A DNA stretch of 64,000 bases from Dipylidium caninum. Its lineage: Eukaryota; Platyhelminthes; Cestoda; Cyclophyllidea; Dipylidiidae. Made by a program: the position numbers and the translations under genes. The notes below the pieces were generated by a model. The model did not search any database. It was not told the DNA's origin and worked only from the letters and a program-made list of their open reading frames with translations. Of the stretch, positions 36,347 through 47,448 are shown piece by piece. The stretch spans positions 682,001 through 746,000 of the forward strand of contig QEYB01000368.1 in the NCBI GenBank assembly GCA_017562135.1, given 5' to 3'. How positions within the stretch are numbered: position 1 is the stretch's first letter; each line of letters starts with the position of its first letter.

Positions 36347-39300
36347 TCACTTAAGTAGTAAGACGATTTCGGAGAGATTGCGTTGAAGCGCTTCATCATA
36401 GGCGGTCGTTCCATATGAGGTTTTCTGCAAAGGGTCAGTTCCAGCTCCTCCTTCAGCTTCAGGCGAAATCAGATAGCGGATCACTTCCACTTGGCGATGA
36501 CAAACGGCAGTGTGTAGTGGAGAGCGGCCTTCTTGGTCCAGTTCCTGCGTTATTTAAGAAAGACTAATAATCTCCTAGCCCACACTTTGGGGGTCCAGCA
36601 ACTCTGTGGCCAATTCGCTCGTCATTAATACTTTTCAAATAGTATCGGTTGTTTATTCAATCTAAGAAATAGGTGGGAAAGCATAAAGGAGTATCAGGGT
36701 CCGACAAGGTGCTTTTAAGTATGAAGGCACGAAGAAACTCTAACTGGTTACTTGAAGCGACATTCCAGCCATCTTGTAGAATTTTAGTTGGTTAATTTTT
36801 CCCAGCATGGCGGCATGATTGGCCTCGCGCGCCCTTGTCGTTTCAACTGGTGAGAGTGTCGCCCCATACTGCATCAGGAGACTGATGAGTTCGGCGCTCC
36901 CCTTGGTGCTTCTAACCGCGTGCGTCAGAGGTGTGTGACCGAACCGATCCACCGGATTGGGACTAGCTCCTCTTTCCAGCAGCAGTCTGCAGGCTTTTGC
37001 GTGGCCATTTGCAGCAGCCACGTGCAGGGGTCGCCTTTGCTCGTGGTCACCAAACTAGACAAATGGAGAGTTACTGGCAAGTTTATTTCAGACATCATTT
37101 GTTTTATATGTCGAATTTAACGCTTTCGCCATACGTGATTACTACAGTGAATATGGCCAAATTTACCCTGAATTTTTGTCAAACACACGCTCTCTAGTTG
37201 CCAAGGCCTATAAGTACTGATAGATGGTAGAAATTTCATAGAACAATGCTCAATCGACACTGCGACATCTGGAAAAAGAATGCCATTGAAATACCTACTT
37301 CAAAACTACGCGTTATATTGAAGAGCTGTTCAAGAGTGTCGCAGTCGTTACATTCCGCCGCTCCACAAAGAAGGTATGGCAGGATACGCAGAGCCCAGAA
37401 ATTTGCTGGACCGTCCTCCGTTGCACGAGAAAAGATTGAACCGAGATGGCCCACTATCTGGGTGATCCCGGCCTGTCCACTGGTCACATCCTGCAGACTG
37501 AAAGCGGGAGCCTCTGAGACCACCGTCTCTGCGGGTGGAAGAGTTACCTCGCCCCGGAGATCGTAAGCAAGTATGCGCCGTCTCGTTGGAGAGTCCTTGA
37601 AACGGCCTAACACATAGGCCAACTTCGCTAGCGCTGCCTCAGGTGTCATATCCTAGTGGTTGAGGGAGCCCCTCTTATTTCCTCTCGTGGCATCAGCTAA
37701 CAGAGAGACCGAAAAGTGACTTTCAACTCACATAACCAGGAATGACACCAACTTTCTCGAGCACTGCTCCTGTTGAGTACTTGGCCTGAACAGATCCACG
37801 CCAACACTGTGTAATGTTGAGTATGATGATTCCGTGTTTCTCTGTAGCCTCCTTAAATATGTCCAAGAGGTCTGATCGCGTCACTGGTACATTGCCTGCA
37901 CCGTAGGTTTGGAGAATTACACCTTCAAATTTAAAAAGTGGATGATCCAAGGTTAGGTAAACTTGGGCAAGTCAATTATAAAGGGCAGAAGCAATCGGCG
38001 GTCAACCGCCGCACGACGTGGTTAAGTCATGGTGAACAGACGTGTGAAGTAATTTCACTGGGAGTGCTCAACTGCGCCACATGTCTTGTCAGTATGGGTG
38101 AAGTAATAGGAATGAGTTAACGATCACGTAAAATCTCAATGAAATCTCGTTTGTTTAGAATTCATGTCGACAGTAGTAAGTACGAAGAAGTATTAAGCAT
38201 TCCTTCGCTTAGATTTTACCTATCGGAGGTATAAATAATGAAAGTGAGATAAATGCCAGAAACATGGGAGAGTTCGTGCCGAAGCCACAATTAATTATTT
38301 GCGAGGTGTCCAAGCCCTTCTTTTCTTCGAGCCAACGTAAAAATGAATGGTACCGCGTCCTTGGGACCACAAAGGTGAATAGTTTCACTTTCACAGGGTT
38401 AATAATAGGAGTGAGCTGTTAGAAGAGGAGCATGAAACATGGCAGCAGACGCTATTAAGGGTAAATAGAACGGACCCTCAATGGGAGGCTTAAAAAAAGC
38501 TTTCACAGTCTCCGTGGTGATGGAGGGGAACACGCGCAGCATAACAACGTTGCGGCACAGAGAGTCGATGACTCTGAGGTTCTTGCCCTCCCCCGGATAG
38601 CGAAGAATGTTGGAGAGGTGGAAAGTGATGTCTACATTCATTTCAGCCAAGGGTGGGTAATTTGGTGAAGTGAAGGCATCCAAGTCAGTAGCTGAACATT
38701 TCACAACCCTATTTCCTCGAAGCAACTGAAAGACAAATATATCTAAGCACCCGTTGATAATAATAAGCCAATTTACACGGAGACTCATACTATTACCTCA
38801 CGTGAGCGCAAGCACCAATCGACGTGGCTTTTACGGAAGCCTTTGTTAGAAATTAGTGCGAATTTCATACGTCATACCGGTAAAGATGCCAGGTTACATT
38901 GATTAGACGACGTAAGGTCGCGTAATTTCAGTGGATGCTGGGAACTGCCTCAGATACCTCTTAACAATTGGCTCGAGATTCAACAATCCTACAACGCCTT
39001 TTAACAACGCCAGTGTGAGTTGCGATTTGCCCCACCCAAAAGGCCCCTCCAGTACCCATATTTTTACATGAAAGAGGACCGAAAAGAGGGTACGATACGG
39101 ATTTTTGCCCTTTATTGGATACAACTTTCGTACACTACGAAGTAATATCAAACATAATAGACCATTGGCGTCGAACTCCCTGGCAGCCTGGCACAGTTCA
39201 CGTAAACTTCTCATTACGATTCAGAATTAATCAAAGTTTCGGCATAGACGAACTTTGAGAAAATTACTAATCTAGGAATTTAGAAGTCTCGATAATGTAG

Positions 39301-39654
39301 ACAAGGGTAACTGAGCTATACTCGTCAAAAGCCCTAGGAAGCGTAAGAGTTAATAATTATACAGTTGTTAAGAATTTTCGGGATCATGAAAGGGAATCAA
39401 TCTGGCAAATAAACAAAGTCACTATCAATGAGGACGGTTAGGAACCGACGAATATGTCAGGCCGAAATTATGAAGACTCATGAGGCATTCCTCAGTAAGT
39501 GACGTATTATGATAGCATAAATTTTTAACCAGACAGTGGTTTGTCAATGTAAACTAAAATCTATTAAAATAGCAAACTCGAGCAGTTGTTCTTTAACCAG
39601 TTCTCAATAGATCAAAGATTATTAATTTCTTCCTACACTTTGAAGCTTATATAT

Positions 39655-39685
<31 letters not shown>

Positions 39686-40984
39686 ACTACAAGTACTCAA
39701 CACATTTTAAACATTAAATGATATAAATATGCTAGAAGCTAGGGAGGGTATTTTGATCTATAGTAATGACAACATGCATTTCGCGTTGCGTCACATCCAG
39801 CATCCATAACACAAACTAATAAACAAATGTATATGACAAAGATTTAGTAGGAGAAATTAGCATGAATTCATGATTCAAAATGAACAAGCTCAAAAAGCAT
39901 TTGTTGCAAAGGAAACTGATTTTTTTAATCGACGGAAGATCAAGAACTATGCAACATTTACACACAAAATAAAGTTTCCATAGAATACACCATCAGTATG
40001 AAACCGATTTAACTTCACAAAATTATTACTCACGTGAACATATAATGCACTAAAATATTGGTTAATTCGAGGGAACACCACACACCTTAGTCCCAAAGAA
40101 AACGGTAACTTCAGGGATCGCCTGTTCCCCTCCCGCAATCAGCAGAGAACCTAAAAAGTTCTCCCTGCCGTCACTTCGTAGTTCACCTATGGGTATCTGA
40201 GACCCGGTCACGATCACAGGTTTGCCAAGATCTTCAAGAATAAAGGAAAGAAACGATGCCGCGTAAGCTAGGGTATCAGTCCCATGGAGGACAATGAATC
40301 CATCGAATTTGTCGTAAAAGAAACGAATAGTTTAGCGATTTGAATCCAATTATCAATTGTACAGTTCGAAGAGTCAAGAAGGCATTTGTATTCTGCAATC
40401 GTAAAGAATATGCGACGATTTTCAACTGTAGGTGGCATACAAATTAAAGGCCACTGTGAGCTGTTGGACTGATCTTTCTCGAGAGCAAAGTCCGTGCATT
40501 CTATCCGGTTTGATTGATAATAATCTAAATGAATCTTATTTCTCTCGGCGAACCTAAAAACAATCAAAAGGCTTAGTCTACGAACAAAAAACGATTCAAA
40601 GTGTGCTCATAAGACTAAAGTGGATAACTCCAGTGATGCTCTTAACGGCAATATATTACTAGCGAGGGGAGTGAAATACAAACTGAACACAATCCAAATA
40701 GTGTATCGAAAGAGATTAACATTAAATATCCTGTTTACAGTAGCTAATGCTGTGGCAAATTATGATAAAAGTTGAACGCACGATTTGTCTTGGAACATTG
40801 ACATCGAAAGGACTTTTTTTACTAGGAAGTCAGGTTCCGGTTCGTAAACACCTCCATGAGAACGCATCCCGATAGTGCCACCTGTGTACAAAACTAAAAC
40901 TGTACCAACTGATGAACAGGTCGGGTCTGACAAAGCAGCCTCAACTAATGCAGGAGTGAACTGAAATGATTCCAGTGAAGGAAC
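36347..40984 (-). CDS. ASPG: L-asparaginase / 60-kDa lysophospholipase with ankyrin repeats (N-terminus incomplete, one frameshift)
   Basis: Animal-type cytosolic asparaginase fused to ankyrin repeats; it hydrolyses asparagine to aspartate and ammonia. Exons 40984-40782, 40553-40086, 38725-38476, 37922-37732, 37652-37299, 37054-36752 and 36544-36347. Seen in order: [11 protein letters not shown] with the nucleophile Thr, [32 protein letters not shown] with the second catalytic Thr-Asp, [57 protein letters not shown], then ankyrin units ([43 protein letters not shown]). The exons add up to about 655 residues; human has 573. In exon 40553-40086 the frame shifts by one base near 40324-40330, between AKLF and FFYDKFDGF, and no intron fits there. 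All other junctions keep phase. The exon with the start codon was not found; the frame is open upstream of 40984. This is either an assembly error or a damaged gene. Confidence 0.88.
38903..39214 (-). CDS. Orphan 103-codon ORF with a Walker A-like motif, inside an ASPG intron
   Basis: A complete ATG-to-TAA frame between ASPG exons 40086 and 38725, on the same strand. It contains [20 protein letters not shown], in which GPFGWGKS matches the P-loop pattern GxxxxGK[ST] and is preceded by a hydrophobic strand, as in real P-loops. No Walker B or other domain is seen, and the family is not recognisable. It could be an exon of a nested gene, a gene remnant or chance, since the motif is short. Confidence 0.2.
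   Translation of the reverse strand: MRSLRELCQAAREFDANGLLCLILLRSVRKLYPIKGKNPYRTLFSVLFHVKIWVLEGPFGWGKSQLTLALLKGVVGLLNLEPIVKRYLRQFPASTEITRPYVV
39648..39685 (+). repeat. AT dinucleotide microsatellite in an ASPG intron
   Basis: An almost uninterrupted (TA)n tract of about 38 bp with two C interruptions. Likely polymorphic. Confidence 0.9.
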
Positions 40985-43026
40985 CTGAAGTGAGAGGATT
41001 ACACACACCGGTCTTAAGAAATTTTCTCTCAGAGACAAAAGAACTATATTTTGGATAACGCACTTGAGTAAAGCAACTGAGTAAATTTTCAGTTGTGTCA
41101 GCAAGAACCATTTGGAGCTAAAAGTACAATCGAAGCTATTAAGAGACGCCGTTGCAAAGTGTGGGGTAAACGGTATGGTTTCCACCAAAATGCGAAAATG
41201 TGTCGATAAAAGCACGACAAAACAAAGAAAGACTGATTAACAGCGGCTCTTTCAACCAGTTTCCAGTAGACTTCAAGATCTAAATATGTCCTTTAAATAT
41301 GCAACAAACACATGTCAACTCGCCTAACAGTTAATTCACAAACACCTATAACTTTTGTAACACCGCATCACCTTCAAGTAACAATTTTAAGAATTTAAAC
41401 ACGTGAAATTGCCTTAGGTGTCGTCTACATATAAACCGTTTTCAGTAACTGAATTTCATGCGGTTAAAATATCGTTAATGTACTGATAGATAGAATTTAT
41501 TTATAGGAAGTCCACTTTCATAATGAGAAGGCTTGCAAAAATCGGTGCTTTCTGCGGGCATATTTACCGCTTCACTTCTACTCCAAAGGTCGCGATCTAT
41601 CTAGAAAGGTTGGGTGTCACTCTACGCGTTCTGCCGGGTTAGAAACATGCTGGGGCCCTACACCAGCGCCGTTTACTTACTTTACGAATCGTGATTGTCG
41701 TGGTACCCATAGAGCCGATCTTCAGTTCTATTCAATTGTCTCACTAGAGTCCCTAGCTCCTCGCCCTTAACTTTCAATAACGTGACAAATCATTGAAAAT
41801 TAGTATCATCGTACGAAGGGCTAGTAGGTCGAAGGCCAAGGCTCTGTGCGAGTTTGTCAGGAGCCACAACAGAACACATTATCGTAACATTGTAACTTTG
41901 AAAATATGCGTTAATAGAAAAAAGATTGACCTTTTAAGCCATATTGGCCAGAAAACAGAGGCGTTTTTGATCACTCTTATGAAAACTGGTCGTGCATTAC
42001 TGTGGCTCTTGCTATTTTTATTAAATAAACCTAGTTAAAATGCCTATTTTTCATTTTATACCTTATGGTAAAACGAAATGGTTCGTGAAAATAAACTTTT
42101 TAAATAACGTTTCATAAATCTCACAAAAGAGTTCTTCTTTTACCACCATAGAGAAGTGATACAAACGCTTTAGATATTACCAAATTGCTTAATGCATGTG
42201 CATTTGGAAAGCAGAAATTTCCCCTCTACGCACTTAAAGCATGCTCCCTAAGTTTCAGAGGTTTTGTCGTAAGAGGAGGTGGCGTCTTCTCACTCCTATT
42301 TTTTACGCCGTTTGTGTGCTCACGGGAAGGCATACACGAGGAATTGCCTCTTTTCCCACAACCGGTCATATCCTCCTTTACGGTCACCTCTTTGTTGGTC
42401 GCCTTCGTCCGTCCTTTCGCCTGAAATGACAATAAATCAATTAGGCATTACAGTAGCAGAGGAATGACTGGCTAACGCAATTACATTTGTATAAAATCGG
42501 TGTCACAGTACAAACTCCTGTCCGCTTCAGGGTGTGCGTTTGTACATATATTAGATTTGCTCTATCTTACCACCTCGCCTATCTAGATGTAGTAATAGAT
42601 CTGAGACTATGTAGCTTTCCCCCGACCTTTTGTGACATCGGATGGAATTTTGCTGAGTGCTTAACATAATCAGAAGTAGCTTTATTTCTTTGCTAATGCG
42701 AAATAGAAACCACCAAGGAGACCAGAGAAGTGACAAAAGATTGCCTCATAAGACCATAAGGGCATGGCACCTATCTAGGACGAAAGATATTTAAAACGTG
42801 TTGAACGTATCTGCACGGTTTTAATCTTGACCTAAAAGAATTATCTTTCGATTTTTTCAGTATTCCCGAATCTCCTGCCACGTCCGTTTGTTGCATTTTT
42901 CCCAAGAGTTGACCTGTTTTGCGGTGGATAGACGCACTGGGAGAACTTCCGACCGTCTGGCTGGGTGTTAACGTCCCGTCGGAAACGAATGTTCAGCCAA
43001 AATTGCCGCCTCTCGTACAGTTTGCA

Positions 43027-43034
43027 TGACGTCA
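43027..43034 (+). promoter_or_regulatory. CRE-like palindrome TGACGTCA
   Basis: A full 8-bp cAMP-response-element consensus, about 110 bp before a CpG-rich tandem repeat. Bound by CREB/ATF factors in animals. It may mark a promoter in a stretch with no annotated gene; alone it is weak evidence. Confidence 0.35.
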
Positions 43035-43140
43035 TGGAAATTAATTTGTATTTTCCGTCTGCTGCTTCCAACTTACTCCCGAGTCCATGCGTACGTGTGA
43101 CCGTCGCATAAAGCGGGCGGAATGACACGCGCTCTTCGGT

Positions 43141-43187
43141 GCGGCGGAAGCGGTGGACGCGGCGGACGCGGCGGACGCGGCGGCGAC
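43141..43187 (+). repeat. GC-rich 9-bp tandem repeat
   Basis: About four to five copies of a GCGGCGGAC-type unit, partly imperfect. In one frame it would encode an Asp-Ala-Ala repeat, but no gene is supported around it. Confidence 0.8.
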
Positions 43188-46100
43188 CATGCTCGGGCTT
43201 CGTGCCTCATTCCATCACAGCGTGCAACGTGGCCCTTTGCCTGTGCACACTCTTACCTTACGTAACAGCGATCGTAACAGACTGCTCTCCCTTGTATTTC
43301 TGCCTGATGAATTACCTAGAGGCCGCACTTTAAAAAGTTTGAGACAGTGCAGAATAATGCAGCTGAGCATTCGTTTTCGTCTGCATGAAATTAACAGACC
43401 TCTTTATGAGTATTTTATTCTCAAATATTCTGCTATTTTTGGTTGCCAAAATACGGTTTCTTTTATCTGATTCTAAAAAAGTGCTCCCTCACGAATCAAG
43501 TGTCGGCAGCCACTTGTTCGACAAATAAAAATCCTGAAAAAAGAGGAATATCTTTTTTCCCACTCGATTTCATGAATCGGGGCATACATTTGCTTCCCGA
43601 AAGGCGTAGTGTGTGCGTGGTCGTTCACCAATTTTTTACATCACATCGTAAAAAAGCCGCAAAACGATTAAATGGGCAGTGAAAGACCTAGGAGTGTTAC
43701 GAATGTGCAGTTTCTCCCTCTCGCATATGAAAAGAGGAGGAGAATGAGCATCTGGGGATTGCGTTCCTGATGCCAAATTCCTCCTTCTCATGTGGCGAAA
43801 ATATGCGCCACGATGCTAATTATGCGAAGTTGGGAAATTTTGGCGAACTCCAGAGCAGGGCTTATACACCTTCGCCTCAGAGAAGTGATAAAAGACTTGT
43901 TGGGCTTCTTTACAGGATAATAAAATGGCCAATAGGAAAGTATATGTATCTCCGCTATTCCGAAAAAAGGTAGAATAACCACAGAGAGTTCTGACGTGAA
44001 GCGATTTTCATTAGTCTTCGAGGGTCCATTTACTTTGGACGCCCCTTGCTCGTGAAAGCTTTCTGGCGTGCATGCGACCTTTAGTTAAGTTGAAAGCGCC
44101 AGCTACTGGGAGTTTGTGGGTGTGGCAACATGAGATGAGGACGCACCCGTAGGTGAGTCGGCATTGGCGAGAGCGTCCGGTCCAGAGGAACCAGTACGAA
44201 GAAAGTCGTCCTGCCTACCACCACCACTACGTATGTCCCAGGTCCTTAAAAAAATGAAACTCATTTATTTCATCAGGGCATTTTTGACGTGGCTAGCATT
44301 TAGATTAGTGTGGCGAAGTAATGCATTAAGTTGTCTTTGTGCGCTCTAAACTGACAAAATTAGAGGAACGAAGAGCCGACCAAGTTTTAAAAAAATTTAT
44401 TAACACAGCTTTGGCATGGTGCTTTGCATGAAAGTGTGTGCTGTCGCACTTGGCGTTTCCATGGGGAATAATGGCTGGGAGAAGTGCTGCAAGAAAAAAG
44501 GGAAGTTAACTTCGGGCTGCTTGCTGCCTAACGTTGAGCGGCTCCATTCTCTGGCGTCATCTCGAAAGCGCCACACTAAGTAATATTTTGACAGTCCGAG
44601 CTAACTGTGCCCGAGTGGGGCAGGTAGGACGGGGAACGTACGGACTCCCCTTGCAAGCCAGAAGCCTCCGCCCTTACTTTGGTAGAGCGCGGTTTAGGGT
44701 AGTGATGGAGGAGGATGATAGGAGGAGAATAAATGAGGAAATAATAAGAGCGAAAGTGCGTGTGAATTCTGACCATGCATTTCATAATGCTACTTTTGGC
44801 TTACACCTTTTCTGTCCATACTCGAGCTAGTCAGTTGAGGAAGACACCCGAACAGCCAACAAAAAGGAGGATTTGAATGCATCCACTTCGATTCTCATAC
44901 GATGAGTTGTGATGAATTTCTCCAAATGCCGTCTTGGGGGCCATGCTCGGCGACTCCCCAGCGCGTAGGGGGGATCGCAACAACCCAAAAGGGAAATTAG
45001 CAGCCTCACCGAGTAAGGCATGTTTCCCCGTACAGCAGTCTGCTTTGTCAATGGTACTCGACGCCCAGCAGTCTGGTGGCTGCAAAGGAGGATGCGAATG
45101 GCAGGTTTGACTTAGCCGATACTGGCCCAAGATTTTTGCGTTTCTATGGCTTTAATTTTAGGACAGCCTGATGGCATGGTAAAGCATATTTGGCGTCCGC
45201 CTCTTTCCGCCTCGTCGTCTATTCTCAACGGCCTAAACAACGAGTGCAAGACTAACCGGAAGGAAATGTAAAAGTCAAATTGAGGAATGTCAATGCTTTC
45301 ACGTCGAATTTCAGTTTCGCGGCGGACAGGTAGACTGATGTCAAGCAGCCGTTGCTTCGAGGCTAAAAGGACGACCTGTCAAAGTGACACCAGAGCTGTT
45401 GTTGGCTGACCTTCTAGTGGACTGTCATCTAGCCAAAAAGTGTCTTTCTGGCTTCCATTTTGAGTATGCAAATTTTAGATTCGTCGTCCTGTCTGGCGCC
45501 TCCCGCCTCCTCCTTCTCCAAACCCTTAGGGAGGGGCCACGTCTCGGCTGCTTAATTTTATTCGACTTGACAATTGCCCCGTTGCCGCGTGAAGACAAAG
45601 TTCGCCGCATGTTTGACAAAAATCCTATCTCCACCTTCTCCTTCATTCATGCATTTGTTCCTCTCACGTTATTCCACAATTTGAGCACGGCATTCAATTT
45701 ATCAAGTCCCTTGTTAGCTTCCGTCTGCTTTACAGATGGAGTGTAAACCGAGACGTCGTTTCGCATTAATACATTTAGCTTAATGGCAAAATAAACTTCT
45801 TCTTCGGAGCAGCAGGAGGTTGGAATGCCCATCTTCTTCGAGACTCCACGAGCATTGCGATCGGCTTGAGGGATGGTTGAGGAACGGAGGGGAGACAGCA
45901 AATGTCGGCGAGGAGCGAACGGGTCCTGTGTGCAGATCCGCCCCCCACTGACTGGATCTGAGCGAAAAAAGCGTGTTGATAGAAGTTATTGGCTATTGTG
46001 TCTACGAAAGAAGAAGACATCGACGAATAACCTGTGTTGTGAAAAGGGGCGCTGGCTCCACTGTGACGTCCAAGTGCCCGACTTACGTAACCACCAAGCA

Positions 46101-46607
46101 CGAGAACAACCGAAGAGACACGCTAACGCATGAGAGAGGAGACGTCAGTTGAGAGGCAGAGCAAACTATTCCCGCAGAAGAAAAATACTGCCCGATCGTA
46201 GCAATGGCTGCACTACTAGGGTAGAAGAGGATTAGGCTCTTTGCAAAATGTAATTTAAAAAACGGGGACTCGTTGAAAATGCCGTCTTTAACTAGCATGG
46301 AGGCACATTAAATGAAGCAAGGTAGACAAACGAAGGAGTTTAACTTCATGTTAAATTCCTCCTCAATCCAACCACTGTAAGTTCCACTCGGCAGTGCGTA
46401 GTTGTAGACTGGTACAACAGCGTACATTTCAGTGGTGGACATTTGATTTCGGCCACTTCCACCCTCCATTCCCCCTGGATGCCATTTATTTGATCACCAC
46501 CCAAAAAGCGCTCTACCGAAGATGTGAGAATAGGCCGGGTTGTCGAAGCAGAGGGATCCCTCGTCCCAGAGCCAAACAGTCGGGGTTGTCCGGGCTGAGA
46601 GAGCAGC

Positions 46608-46649
46608 GGGGTCGGGGGTCGGGGGTCAGGGGGCGGGGAGAGGGGTGGG
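46608..46649 (+). repeat. G-rich tract with quadruplex potential
   Basis: Six or more runs of four or five G separated by short loops (TC, TCA, C, AGA, T). This meets the usual G-quadruplex pattern on the plus strand. Confidence 0.75.
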
Positions 46650-47381
46650 CTGGACGAAACTTCTGGGAGACAGTCATGTCAAGGCTCGAAGCCACTTCTT
46701 CGCCGTGGAGCATATCTCCCGCCAACCGCCGCATTTCCCCGGCCGATGGCCATAAAGGAACCGAGGCGTGCTAAATTAAGTGTGTAAGTGGAAAACAATT
46801 CAGCCGTCAAAGAGTACAACCGCTTGCTGGTAACAGAAGTGAATGCATTGCTCCAGTGGGACATTTGCTCGCCCTCGCCGCGCTCCAGCAGCTGCGACTT
46901 ACCTGCATTCTACACAGTGACCCAGCCGACGACGGAGGGCACTTTGTCAAATGATTCCCCAGTCCTCCACACCTCTCCACTCGTCGTCGATTGCCTTTTC
47001 TACTGGAAGTTTAACAGTTTCATCGCATTTAACCATCATCTGAAACAGGCGCTGTTAATGGTACTCATAAGCTCCACGAAAACAGCGTGTGGTGCACATG
47101 GCATCACAAAAGCAAATTGTAAGAGTCGAAGGAAGGTTAACCGAGGGTACATTGAATTACAACTGCATATATCCCATGCACATTGGCAGAAACCTCGGCT
47201 GCGGCGATATTGTCCGCCGAAGGCGCGAGTTTGTGCGGGCGACTGCTTTGGGGGTAACTGCAGCGACGTCGGCTGGCGGCGGGGCCGAGGCGGGTGGCGC
47301 CTCCATTCAGCTCACTGCGCGGCGCTTCCAGCCTGGCTCACTTCTCGTCGCGGACTGCCCTCCTGCGAATGGCGCATACGT

Positions 47382-47448
47382 GGAGGAGGGGGGGGGAAGT
47401 TGGGGTGAGGGTGGGAGTTAGGGTGAGGATGGGCGCTAGGCGCTGGGG
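47382..47448 (+). repeat. Second G-rich tract with quadruplex potential
   Basis: An eight-G run followed by repeated GGG triplets, including TTAGGGTGAGGATGGG. It contains only one TTAGGG, so it is not a telomere array. Confidence 0.65.

Noticed and set aside
38209..38394. Minus-strand frame between ASPG exons
   Set aside because: Does not match the asparaginase family, and the flanking exons join in phase without it.
46788..47408. 206-codon open frame on the plus strand
   Set aside because: Starts without a convincing exon context, has mixed composition with Gly/Arg-rich low-complexity ends, and matches no family I know. Long frames are expected by chance in this GC-richer DNA.
47420..47440. 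Telomere-like TTAGGG
   Set aside because: Only one unit within a general G-rich tract; not an array.
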